Source: Myxococcales bacterium (GTDB taxonomy: Bacteria > Myxococcota_A > SURF-8). Taken from it: a DNA stretch of 64,000 nt. The stretch is from positions 1-64,000 of the forward strand of contig QZKR01000028.1 of assembly GCA_003598065.1 (NCBI GenBank), read 5' to 3'. Below are positions 39,243 through 48,532 of the stretch, piece after piece. The first letter of the stretch is position 1; every line of letters begins with the position of its first letter. The position numbers were made by a program, and so were the translations under genes. Below the pieces are notes generated by a model that was given only the letters and a program-made list of their open reading frames with translations, searched no databases and had not been told where the DNA came from.

Positions 39243-40157
39243 ATGCTGCGTCGTGGATCGGTTCTGGATCTCATTGGCAAGACCCCTATGCTCTCGATCT
39301 CCTCCGATTACTCCCACCCCATCTTTGCCAAGGCGGAGTTTCTGAACCCAGGCGGCTCGATCAAGGACAGGATCGCCTTGCATTTGATCGTCTGCGCCGA
39401 GAAAGAGGGAAAACTTAAGCCCGGCTCGATCATCGTCGAGGCGACCAGCGGAAACACCGGGATCGGCGTCGCCTTGGTCGGGGTTCAGAAGGGATATAAA
39501 GTCGTCATCGTCATGCCCGAGTCGATGAGCGAGGAGCGTAAAAAAATCATTCGCGCGCTGGGGGCGGAACTGGTGCCCACGCCCACCAGCAAGAGCATCC
39601 AAGGCGCGGTGGACAAGGCCGCCGATTTGGCCGTTCGAAACCGGGACGCCTGGCTGGTGGACCAGTTCAACAATCCCCACAATCCGGAGGTGCACTACCA
39701 AACCACGGGGCCCGAGATCTGGGAGCAGATGGAGGGGGTCGTGGACGCCTTCGTGGCGGGCGTCGGCAGCGGCGGGACCTTGCAGGGTGTCGGCAAATTT
39801 CTGAAGGAGAAGAATCCGAAGCTCAAGCTTGTCGCCGTCGAGCCGGAGGGCGCATCCGCCCTTCTGCAACAGGAGCCGGGTTTGCACAAACTGCATCAAA
39901 TCCAGGGCATCGGCGACGGCTTCATCCCGGCGGTGCTCGACACCTCGATGATCGACGAGGTGATTTGCGTCTCCGACGACGATGCGATCCACCAGACCCG
40001 TCTGCTGGCGCGCAAACAAGGCCTGTTGGTGGGCACCTCCTCGGGGGCCAATGTCTGGGCGGCGCGCAAGGTGTTCGAAGAACTGGGTCCCAATGCAAAG
40101 GTCGTGACGGTCTTGCCCGACCGCGCCGAGCGCTACTTCTCCACCGCGCTCATCTAA
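39243..40157 (+). CDS. cysK: Cysteine synthase (O-acetylserine sulfhydrylase)
   Basis: LDLIGKTPM; NPGGSIKDRIA; VEATSGNTGIGVA; GVGSGGTLQGVGKFLKEKNP; GTSSGAN. Confidence 0.95.
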   Translation: MLRRGSVLDLIGKTPMLSISSDYSHPIFAKAEFLNPGGSIKDRIALHLIVCAEKEGKLKPGSIIVEATSGNTGIGVALVGVQKGYKVVIVMPESMSEERKKIIRALGAELVPTPTSKSIQGAVDKAADLAVRNRDAWLVDQFNNPHNPEVHYQTTGPEIWEQMEGVVDAFVAGVGSGGTLQGVGKFLKEKNPKLKLVAVEPEGASALLQQEPGLHKLHQIQGIGDGFIPAVLDTSMIDEVICVSDDDAIHQTRLLARKQGLLVGTSSGANVWAARKVFEELGPNAKVVTVLPDRAERYFSTALI

Positions 40158-40246
40158 ATTGTAGCTTGCCAAAACAGGATCGGGAGTGATTTCGGCTGCG
40201 GGTTGGCGCAAGCCATGGCGCGCATCAAGCCGGCCCCGATGTCCTT

Positions 40247-41236
40247 TTAGCGTCTCCCGACTTCGACGGCCCGGCCTTCGCGCGCCGAGGCGTACAGGGC
40301 GTCGATGACGTCCATGTTGGCGACGGCGTCGTCCACGCCCCAACGCGGCGCGCGGTCCTCCCGCAACGCCCGCGCGAAGTCGTCGGCTTCCAGGCCGTAG
40401 ATATTGCCGCCGGCCGTGCGGATCGTTTCCGTACCGGCGTCGGTGATCAGCGTTACATCGACGCCTTCGGCGTAAGGATGCCAGGGCCGCTCGGTGACGA
40501 GAACGCCGGCCGCGCCGACAATCTCCGCTCGCTGCCTTTTCTGCGCCGCGAAGCTGGCGACGAACTCGGCGAAGACGCCGTCCGCGAACTCCATCATGCC
40601 GACGAACGTCTCATCGACGGCGGCGCGGCGGGCGAAGCCGGAAACGCGCCGCGGTTCGCCGCCGGCGATCAACCGCGACAAATTGACGCCGTAGCAGCCG
40701 AGATCCATGAGCACGCCGCCGGCCAGGGCCGGATCGGCTTGAACGATCGTCGGGTCGCGAAGCAGGTAGGTGAAGGTGGAGGAAATCGACGCCAGCCGCC
40801 CGAGCCGGCCCGAGCGCAGGTAATCGAGCGCCAGGTCGTAGAGCGGGTGGAAGCGGTACATGAACGCCTCGGCCACGGCGAGCCCGGTTTCGCGCGCCAT
40901 TTTCGCTACCTGGCGCGCTTCGGCGGCGTCGGCGGCGAACGGCTTTTCGCAGAGCACCGGCAGGCCGGCGCGAAGCGCGCGGATCGTCCATTCGGCGTGC
41001 AGGCTGTTGGGCAGCGGATTGTAGATCGCATCGACGACGCCGGCGCGCAGCAGTTCGTCGTAGGAACCGTAGGCGTGCGGAATGCCGTTTTGCTCGGCCC
41101 AGGCGCGCGCCTTGGCGTAGTCGCGGCTGGCGATGGCCGCCACCTCGCCGGTCTCGCCTTCCCCGATGCCCTTGATAAGCTGGCGCGCGATCTTGGCGCA
41201 GCCCAGAATGCCCCAGCGGATCTTTTTCATTTTCAT
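40247..41236 (-). CDS. Gfo/Idh/MocA family oxidoreductase
   Basis: IRWGILGCAKIARQLIKGIGE; YNPLPNSLHAEWTIRALRAGLPVLCEKPFA. Confidence 0.96.
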   Translation of the reverse strand: MKMKKIRWGILGCAKIARQLIKGIGEGETGEVAAIASRDYAKARAWAEQNGIPHAYGSYDELLRAGVVDAIYNPLPNSLHAEWTIRALRAGLPVLCEKPFAADAAEARQVAKMARETGLAVAEAFMYRFHPLYDLALDYLRSGRLGRLASISSTFTYLLRDPTIVQADPALAGGVLMDLGCYGVNLSRLIAGGEPRRVSGFARRAAVDETFVGMMEFADGVFAEFVASFAAQKRQRAEIVGAAGVLVTERPWHPYAEGVDVTLITDAGTETIRTAGGNIYGLEADDFARALREDRAPRWGVDDAVANMDVIDALYASAREGRAVEVGRR

Positions 41237-41240
41237 GGCC

Positions 41241-41957
41241 TCACGGATTATTCGCCGGCGGCTGCACGTCGCCCGCTCTCAGCGCCACGTCGAAGCGGCC
41301 ATTGTCGCCAAGCACGCCAGCCGGCCCGTCAAGTTCGGCGGCGGTTTGCGGCAGCGGTGCGGAAAAAACTTCTTTGCCGTCCGCCGCCACCTTCAGATTT
41401 TCATCGACGATGAAGGCGGCCAGATTATGCAGGCCGTCTTTTTCGATAGTCGGCGCCGCCGCCGTTCCGAGCGACGTTTCGCCGACGTCGCCGCACAGCC
41501 AGCGCGTGCGTTTGCCGGGGTTGCGCTTCAGCCGGGCTTCGATTCTGGATTCAGGCGCGATCGTCCAGACCACGAAAATCCCGTTGCAGGCGTCGTCGGT
41601 GCGCAAGGACAAACCGACCTGAGGACTTATGTCTGGGCCGTCGCCGCCGATAGAACCCCGGTAACGAAAGCTCAGCACCGCCGCCGTGTCGCCGCTTTTT
41701 TTTCGCACGGCGCGCCATGTCGGCGCGTCGATCCGCAAGAAGCCTCGCGGGCCCTCGACGCGTTCGCCGGCGGTCACGGTGAAGCCTTCCGCATCGACAA
41801 TCTTTAGCGTGGCCGGCGGAAACGTCGTCGGAATCGCGTCGGATGGCAGGGGGTGCAACTCGGCGCAGGCGAAAAGCGCGAATGCAGCCGGCAGGGCGAG
41901 CGCCGCCAAGACCCACGGCGCTCCCGTTGATTTAAAGTGCAAGCGTTCTCTGGCCAA
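41241..41957 (-). CDS. Putative lipoprotein, function unknown (no DGD tract)
   Basis: AAFALFAC lipobox-like signal; beta-rich 238 aa protein. Confidence 0.65.
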   Translation of the reverse strand: MARERLHFKSTGAPWVLAALALPAAFALFACAELHPLPSDAIPTTFPPATLKIVDAEGFTVTAGERVEGPRGFLRIDAPTWRAVRKKSGDTAAVLSFRYRGSIGGDGPDISPQVGLSLRTDDACNGIFVVWTIAPESRIEARLKRNPGKRTRWLCGDVGETSLGTAAAPTIEKDGLHNLAAFIVDENLKVAADGKEVFSAPLPQTAAELDGPAGVLGDNGRFDVALRAGDVQPPANNP

Positions 41958-42085
41958 CCGTCGCCTCGTTTGTTTTTTCCCGATTCTCCGGCGTTTCCGA
42001 TCGCGCTCATTGAACCACAGGGCAGGCCGTTTGGCCAGTGGCGTTCTGGACGGAGAGCGGCAGGCAAGATTCGGCCGGGCTGCAA

Positions 42086-42118
42086 AAAGCCGCGCCCCGG
42101 GGATAACCCCGGGGCGCG
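42086..42118 (-). terminator. Intrinsic terminator downstream of DGD lipoprotein gene 42154..43293
   Basis: Perfect 12-bp stem CGCGCCCCGGGG-ATAA-CCCCGGGGCGCG, T-run on minus strand. Confidence 0.88.
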
Positions 42119-42153
42119 GAGAGTCGCGGAAGCTTCGACGAAATCAGAGTAAG

Positions 42154-43293
42154 TCAACGCGCCGGCGTCACGATGACGATGGGGCAGTTGACGAGCGCCG
42201 CGCCCTCGACCAGCAGCGCCGCGTCCAGGGCGTCCGTGATGTTCATCACCTCGGCGAAGTCGGCGTTGTCGTAGATGTTCACGTCCCACAGCGGCGAGTA
42301 AGGGGCGTCCGTCGGGATCGTCTGAACGACGTTGTGCGTCTGATCCGAGCCTTCTTCGGTGACGAAACCGGAGGCCGGGCCGCTGGCCGGATTCTCCGGG
42401 TCGGGATTGATGTTGAAGGTCACGTAGATGTCGGAGACCGGCGTCTGGCCGCCGTCCAGCATCAGGTCCTTCTCCACGAAATTGAAGTAGCTCACGACCT
42501 TGCCCTTGTACCAGCCGCGGGTCAGACCCGTGTCGCCGTCGCCGAAGCGCTTGGTGGCTGTCGAGCCTTCGGGCACGATGGGACAGTTGACGACAATGTC
42601 GGTTCCCTCGATGTCGAAGCCCTTCTCCTGGATCTCGGTCAGACTGGTGACGGTGTTGGCGACGTAATCGGCGGGGACGGCGACCTTCTGGACGTTCCAG
42701 AAGTCGTTGTAGCCGGCGTCTCCGGGGATGACGTCAACGATGTTGAGCTGGCCCTCGACGGGCATGTCCTCGCCTTCGCGGAAAAGAGCGAAGATGGGGG
42801 CGGGGGTCCGGCTCATGACGTCGAAGTTGTAGTACTCCACTTTCTCGCCGCTGGGCCCGAGGCCCTTGGTGATGAAAGGTCCCTGGTCGAAGTCGATGGG
42901 TTGATTCGGTCCGGGCAGACCGTTCTCGGGCGTGCGGACCATCAGGGTTCCGGCCGCTTCGCTGAAGCGGTCGATCATCGCCTTCTCGGCGGTGTCGGGA
43001 TCCTTCGGTACGTCGCCGTCGGTCGTGTCGCCGTCGGTCGTGTCGCCGTCGGTCGTGTCGCCGTCGGTCGTGTCGCCGTCGGTCATATCGCCGTCAGGCG
43101 TGTCGCCGTCGGTCATGTCGCCGTCGGTCGTGTCGCCGTCGGTCATATCGCCGTCGCTTGCGTCGCCATCGCTCGCGTCGCCGTCTTCGGCCATATCGCC
43201 GTCCGTCGTACTATCCCCGTCCGATGTGTCGCAGGCGACAAGCGCCAGCACGGCGAACATCGGCAGCATCCATTGCAAAGCAAGTTTTCTCAT
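42154..43293 (-). CDS. DGD-repeat lipoprotein, mature domain of unknown function
   Basis: MRKLALQWMLPMFAVLALVAC lipobox then DGD(MT/TT/TP)DGD array; about 280 aa globular domain. Confidence 0.85.
   Translation of the reverse strand: MRKLALQWMLPMFAVLALVACDTSDGDSTTDGDMAEDGDASDGDASDGDMTDGDTTDGDMTDGDTPDGDMTDGDTTDGDTTDGDTTDGDTTDGDVPKDPDTAEKAMIDRFSEAAGTLMVRTPENGLPGPNQPIDFDQGPFITKGLGPSGEKVEYYNFDVMSRTPAPIFALFREGEDMPVEGQLNIVDVIPGDAGYNDFWNVQKVAVPADYVANTVTSLTEIQEKGFDIEGTDIVVNCPIVPEGSTATKRFGDGDTGLTRGWYKGKVVSYFNFVEKDLMLDGGQTPVSDIYVTFNINPDPENPASGPASGFVTEEGSDQTHNVVQTIPTDAPYSPLWDVNIYDNADFAEVMNITDALDAALLVEGAALVNCPIVIVTPAR
43013..43200. repeat. 15-bp minisatellite encoding the DGD tract
   Basis: Unit GGTCGTGTCGCCGTC, four identical consecutive copies at 43021-43080 followed by degenerate copies. 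Confidence 0.92.
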
Positions 43294-43516
43294 GGGTCGT
43301 CCTCCTCTATCCGAAAGTGTGTTTCGTCCTCGTGGCAGTCCCAAACCTCGTTAGCCCTTGCCTGAATTTCCGGCGGGCTTTTCGTACTCACCCTTGGATA
43401 CGGTGTGGGGGGAAGGACGGTTACAAAGGAAAGCAAGAATGTTTTAACGGCGTGATATTACACAATAATAAACGGATTATGGCTTCAGGCGCGGTGGCGG
43501 AAAGGCTGGGGAAATT

Positions 43517-44296
43517 TCAGTTTTGCCGTCGGCGCAACAGGATGTAGACGCCAAGCAGCGGCAACAGAACGGACGCGTGGCCGAGCGCCAAGTGGAAGGG
43601 ATCCGGGACCGGGCAATGGAGTTGCAGGGCGATGTTGCCCACGAGCGCCGCGGCGGCGACGGCGAAAAACGACCGGCGCGCCGAGCCCAACGAGCCGCGC
43701 TCCAGCGCCCAGAGAAGCCAGACGAACGGCAGGCCGCTGACCGTCCCGAAGATCAGGCAGGCAAGGGCCGCCTTGGGCGTGTGATCGTGAAACGCGGGAA
43801 CAAGCCATTCGCCCGTGTACGCGTGGGGCAGGAGGGCGAAGAGCCAAGGCATGAAAACGGCGACGACCGCCACGAGAAAAAGCGCCGTTCGCGACGGTTC
43901 GGGTTTGTAGAGCGGTCTTAAACCATATAAAAACAATGCGGCGGCGGCGGCGGCGAAGGCGGCGAGGGCGGCCGCCATGCGGCCGAGCGGATAGCGCCCG
44001 AAATCGGGACGCCGCATGAACAGCAGGACGAATACGCTGAGCGCCAGAAGCGCCAGGACGAGCAACCCTAGCCGCTTGCCGGTCGCCAGACTGCGCAAGC
44101 GGCTGGCAAGGCCGCGCTCCGCCTTCAGCCTGGCGTCCAAATCCCCTTTCAGGCGCGAAACCTCCGTCCCGGCGGTCTGCTCGCGCACGCGGGCCAGCAG
44201 ACGGGCCAGCGTCTCGCCCTCGGGACCGCCGGCGGCGCCGGGCGTCACGGGGGAGCGGTGGGATTTATCCTGATCCATAACCATCTTCGCTTCCAT
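43517..44296 (-). CDS. Putative anti-sigma factor, NrsF/DUF1109-like membrane protein
   Basis: Six or so TM segments; HCPVPDPFHLALGHASVLLPLLGV; adjacent to ECF sigma gene on same strand. Confidence 0.72.
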   Translation of the reverse strand: MEAKMVMDQDKSHRSPVTPGAAGGPEGETLARLLARVREQTAGTEVSRLKGDLDARLKAERGLASRLRSLATGKRLGLLVLALLALSVFVLLFMRRPDFGRYPLGRMAAALAAFAAAAAALFLYGLRPLYKPEPSRTALFLVAVVAVFMPWLFALLPHAYTGEWLVPAFHDHTPKAALACLIFGTVSGLPFVWLLWALERGSLGSARRSFFAVAAAALVGNIALQLHCPVPDPFHLALGHASVLLPLLGVYILLRRRQN

Positions 44297-44364
44297 CCAA
44301 CGGCGTTCGGCCGCCTCGATTTCTCCTTACTATACATTATGCGCTCCCAGGCGGAGCAGTTACA

Positions 44365-44898
44365 TTATCCCGGCTCCAAATACTGCTTCAACTTCTCGTA
44401 GCCGCGATGGGCGCGGACTTTCACCGCGCTGAGCGACGCCCCCACCATCGCCGCGATTTCGGGGAAGCTGAAGCCTTCCATCCAATGCAGCGTGATGACT
44501 TCGCGCTGATCGTCGTTGAGTCTGCCCAAAGCCTCCTGGACGCGCCGCGCCTCGTCGTCATGCTCGATGTCGTGCGCCTCCACCGACGGTTCATGGCCGG
44601 TTTCCAAGTCCAGCGGCGTTTCCGGGCGGCGCTTCTGCCGGCGGAAATGTTCGCGCTTGAGGTTGATGGCGATGGTGAACAGCCAGGGTTTCAGCCGTGC
44701 ATCAAGTTTGAAGTCATGCCGCGCGCGGTGCAACTGGAGAAAAGTTTCCTGAACGAGATCGTGGGCGTCCGCCTCGCGCGGCAGCTGTCGGCGCATGACG
44801 CGCAGCAGGATGGGGGCGTAACGGGCGAACAGTTCGTCGAACGCCTCCGAATCGCCCGCCACGTAGGCGGCCATCAATGCTTCGTCGGTCCGGTCCAT
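44365..44898 (-). CDS. ECF-type RNA polymerase sigma factor
   Basis: DLVQETFLQLHRARHDF region 2; HWMEGFSFPEIAAMVGASLSAVKVRAHRGYEKLKQYL region 4. Confidence 0.95.
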   Translation of the reverse strand: MDRTDEALMAAYVAGDSEAFDELFARYAPILLRVMRRQLPREADAHDLVQETFLQLHRARHDFKLDARLKPWLFTIAINLKREHFRRQKRRPETPLDLETGHEPSVEAHDIEHDDEARRVQEALGRLNDDQREVITLHWMEGFSFPEIAAMVGASLSAVKVRAHRGYEKLKQYLEPG

Positions 44899-45122
44899 GG
44901 AACCCGCGCCTCAGCCCCGTCCGCTTGTCGAATGCGAAGCAGCTTATCGCGCGGCATGGGCGAAGGCAAAGAAAAAGGCCGTGCGGCGACGAATAAAACA
45001 TCGAAGGCGCGGCTCTGAATCCGCGCCGCAGCGGCTGGCGCGATTCAGGCCAATCGCTTGAGAACGGTCGGCGCATACGCTATGGTGCTCACGATCGGTC
45101 GGGCTTGGGAGGGTAAAAAATA

Positions 45123-47048
45123 GTGATCGGCACAGACCCTGCGCGCCGCCGTTTCGGACGCGGCCTGTTTACCGAACTTGCCGTTTTGGTGTGGGCGATC
45201 GGCGTCGCGGCGCTGATCCTCCACGCCGGACATTATCTGTTTTTCGTGGCCGACGATGCGTTGATCTCGCTACGCTACGCCGAGCGTCTGCTTGGCGGTC
45301 ATGGTCTGACCTGGACCGACGGCCCGCCGGTGGAGGGCTACTCCAACCTCCTGTGGATTCTGCTGTGCGCGGCGCTCGGGGCGATCGGAATCGACCTTAT
45401 CGATGCGGCGCGGGTGCTCGGGCTGGCCGGCGCGGCGGCGGCGCTCGGCGCAATCGTTTACGCCTACCGGCCGCAGAGTTGGCGGGGGCTCGCGCCGCCG
45501 CTCGTCGGCGTGCTGGTCTTGGCGCTTTCGGGTCCGATCGCCGTCTGGAGCATCGGCGGTTTGGAGCAGCCGCTGGTCGCCGCGCTTTGGGCCTGGAGCG
45601 TGGCGCTTATCCTTGAAGGACTGGACGATTCGCCGCCTCGGCCGCGCCGCGTCCTTTTGCCCGCCGTGCTGCTCGCGCTATTGGTGCTGACGCGCCCCGA
45701 CGCGCCCGTTCTCGTCGCGGCGCTGGCGGCGGCGCACCTGCTGGCCCATCGCACCACGCGTCAGGCGTGGATCTCGTCGGCCGTGCTGGCTTTCCTGCCT
45801 TTCCTCGCCTGGCTCGGACAACTCGGCTTCCGGCTCGTCTACTACGACGACTGGCTGCCGAACACGGCGCGGGTGAAGGTGGCGGTGACGGCGTCGCGCT
45901 GGCGGCTGGGAATGCAATACGCGGCGCAAATGTGGCCGAACTACACGGCGGTGCTGGCGCTGGCCCTGGGCGGCGCAGGCGCGGTTTGCTTCAACCGGCG
46001 GCCGCGCCGTCTTCTGATATTGGGTTTGCCGCTGATCGCTTGGGTCGTCTATGTCGTCGCCATCGGCGGCGATATTTTTCCCGCCCAGCGGCAGATGATC
46101 CCGGCGCTGATTATGCTGGCGTTTCTCGCCGCGGAACTCGGAACGTGGATCGGTCGGGGAAGCCGGCTGCGTCTGGCGGCGGGAACGCTCACCATGGCCG
46201 TCGGCTTGGGGCTGTATCTCGACGGCCAACTGAAGGATGGGGAAAATATCCGCGCCGTCACGGAGCGTTGGGAATGGGACGGCAAGGAAATCGGAGAAAT
46301 GCTGAGCGCCGCCTTCGGCGACAGGCAGCCTCTGCTCGCCGCCGACTCGGCCGGCTGTCTGCCCTATTTTTCCAAACTGCCGGCGATCGACATGCTGGGC
46401 CTTAATGACCGCCACATCGCCCGGCGCGACACGCGCGCCTTCGGGAAGGGGTATCCGGGGCACGAGCGCGGCGACGGCAAGTACGTGCTCGACCGCAAGC
46501 CCGACCTGGTGATCTTCGACAGCCCGCACGGGCGCGTCGATCCCAACAGACCGCCGAATTTCCCCGGCGGACGGGAGATGGTGAAGGACAAGCGCTTCGC
46601 CCGGTTCTACCGGCGCGCGATCTTCGAGACGCCCGACCCGCGCCGGGTGCGCTCGTGGATTTACGTGCGGGCCGAGGACGGCAAGCTGGGCGTCGAACGG
46701 ACGGACGACGCCGTGCGCGTGCCGGGCTATCTCGTCTCTTCCAGCCCTGAGTCCGTCGTGCGTCTGGACAAAAAAGGTCAGGCCGTGATGATCGTTACGC
46801 CCGGCAGACCGGCCTTGCTCGATCGCTTGCGGCTGCCGGCGGGAGAATGGAGAGTGGAAGTCGCGACGTCCTCCGGATCGGGCCGGCTCGTCGTGCGGGA
46901 AGCGGATAGCCAGGCGGTGCTGTTGGAGGCGGAAGGACAGGGACGATTCGTGTTGACGCCGGGAACGGAAAAAGCGGTCTCGCTCGAAATCGAAACTGTG
47001 GGCGAAAACCCCGTTGAAGTGCTGGAGATTGTGTTCAAGCGGCCATAA
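45123..47048 (+). CDS. Polytopic membrane protein, GT-C/AftB-like glycosyltransferase
   Basis: 641 aa; FFVADDALISLRYAERLLGGHGLTWTDGPPVEGYSNLLW; GTG start with GGAGG upstream. Confidence 0.78.
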   Translation: MIGTDPARRRFGRGLFTELAVLVWAIGVAALILHAGHYLFFVADDALISLRYAERLLGGHGLTWTDGPPVEGYSNLLWILLCAALGAIGIDLIDAARVLGLAGAAAALGAIVYAYRPQSWRGLAPPLVGVLVLALSGPIAVWSIGGLEQPLVAALWAWSVALILEGLDDSPPRPRRVLLPAVLLALLVLTRPDAPVLVAALAAAHLLAHRTTRQAWISSAVLAFLPFLAWLGQLGFRLVYYDDWLPNTARVKVAVTASRWRLGMQYAAQMWPNYTAVLALALGGAGAVCFNRRPRRLLILGLPLIAWVVYVVAIGGDIFPAQRQMIPALIMLAFLAAELGTWIGRGSRLRLAAGTLTMAVGLGLYLDGQLKDGENIRAVTERWEWDGKEIGEMLSAAFGDRQPLLAADSAGCLPYFSKLPAIDMLGLNDRHIARRDTRAFGKGYPGHERGDGKYVLDRKPDLVIFDSPHGRVDPNRPPNFPGGREMVKDKRFARFYRRAIFETPDPRRVRSWIYVRAEDGKLGVERTDDAVRVPGYLVSSSPESVVRLDKKGQAVMIVTPGRPALLDRLRLPAGEWRVEVATSSGSGRLVVREADSQAVLLEAEGQGRFVLTPGTEKAVSLEIETVGENPVEVLEIVFKRP

Positions 47049-47173
47049 GACACCCCGCGATGGTCGAGCCTGATAAATTTCATAGCGATTAAGTCGGATT
47101 TAATTTACCGTGCGCAAAGGTGTCGTGTAGTTACTGTTTTCATCATTGCTTCGATCACTGCGGAGGCGCCGCC

Positions 47174-48349
47174 ATGTCCCGCTCCATGTCTCTGTCTGGT
47201 GCGTTCTATCTCTCTATTTTCGTCCTGCTGCTGACCGCCTGCGGCACGGATGGCACAACCGGCGGCCCGCCGGATTTCGTGAATGACGGCGATTCCGCCG
47301 ACGATGGCGACGCGCCCGACGGCGATCTCTCCGATGGCGATTTATCGGACGGCGACCTAGCGGACGGAGATGTTGCCGACGGTGATATGCCCGATGGCGA
47401 TGCGGCCGACGGTGATGTTCCAGACGGTGATGAAAGCGATGGCGACGCACCCGACGGCGACGCCCCGGACGGCGATGAAAACGACGGCGATGCGCCGGAT
47501 GGCGATGTAAGCGATGGAGACACGACTGACGGCGACGTCCCGGACGGCGACACAACCGATGGCGATGTTGCGGATGGCGACGACGATCAGTCCGGCTTCC
47601 ATCCCGCCGGTTGGGCCAATCCGGCGCAGCACGGGGCCGCGTTCAAACTCGGCGAATCGGATTGCCGCAATTGCCACGGTCAAAACCTCGACGGCGGAGC
47701 GAGATCGTGCGACTCCTGCCATTCATCCGGCTGGCGCAACGACTGCGCCTTCTGCCACGGCGGCGCGGACAATCAAACCGGCGCGCCGCCCGTGGATCTG
47801 CGCGGCCGGACGGCGCGGGACGAAACGACGGTCGGCGCGCACACGACGCACGTAACCGCCGCCGGTCATCTGGCCTACGATTGCAGCCAGTGCCACGCGA
47901 AACCCGACGACGTGCTCTCCCCGGGGCATACGCTCGACGCCACGCCCGGCCAGGCGGAGCTTGTCTTCGCCGCCGGTCTGAGCCCGCAAGGCGTTTTCAA
48001 CGGCGACGCCGCCTGTTCCAGCCTCTACTGCCACGGCGACGGCCGCACGGCGGGAGCTTCGCCGGCCTTCACGGGAACGATCGATTCCTGCTCTACCTGT
48101 CACCCCTTCATGAGCAGCACGTCGGACGCCTGGGCGACGATGAGCGGCGACCACCGCAAGCACTTGCGCGAGGGAATCGCCTGTCACGAATGCCATGGGC
48201 CGGTGCTCAACGACGATGAGACGATCAAGGCCCCCGAGCTGCACGTCAACGGCCAGAAAAACGTGCTGCTTCCCAGCGGCGGCGTCTGGAACGGCAGCAA
48301 CTGCACCGTCGTCTGCCACGGCGAGACCCATTTCGCGCAAGGGTGGTAA
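47174..48349 (+). CDS. DGD-repeat multihaem c-type cytochrome lipoprotein
   Basis: Lipobox LLLTAC; very long DGD tract; CXXCH x6 (CRNCH, CDSCH, CAFCH, CSQCH, CSTCH, CHECH) plus CSSLYCH and CTVVCH. Confidence 0.9.
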   Translation: MSRSMSLSGAFYLSIFVLLLTACGTDGTTGGPPDFVNDGDSADDGDAPDGDLSDGDLSDGDLADGDVADGDMPDGDAADGDVPDGDESDGDAPDGDAPDGDENDGDAPDGDVSDGDTTDGDVPDGDTTDGDVADGDDDQSGFHPAGWANPAQHGAAFKLGESDCRNCHGQNLDGGARSCDSCHSSGWRNDCAFCHGGADNQTGAPPVDLRGRTARDETTVGAHTTHVTAAGHLAYDCSQCHAKPDDVLSPGHTLDATPGQAELVFAAGLSPQGVFNGDAACSSLYCHGDGRTAGASPAFTGTIDSCSTCHPFMSSTSDAWATMSGDHRKHLREGIACHECHGPVLNDDETIKAPELHVNGQKNVLLPSGGVWNGSNCTVVCHGETHFAQGW

Positions 48350-48532
48350 AAGGCAAAAAGCCCTCTTCTCTCCGCTAATCGGGCGCCAAAGCGTGAAAAA
48401 TTATTTGGCGGTTGGGCTAGGGAGCCTTTCCGCCATTTTCCTTTCTCATTTGACAGCTCCGCCATCGTCCCGGTAAGTTCTGCCTGCCGGCCCGGACCGG
48501 TTCATGTCGCCCTTCCACTCAAGGAGCCTGCC

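Noticed and set aside
43013-43200. CRISPR-like array
   Set aside because: Units of 15 bp with no spacers, in frame within a coding gene
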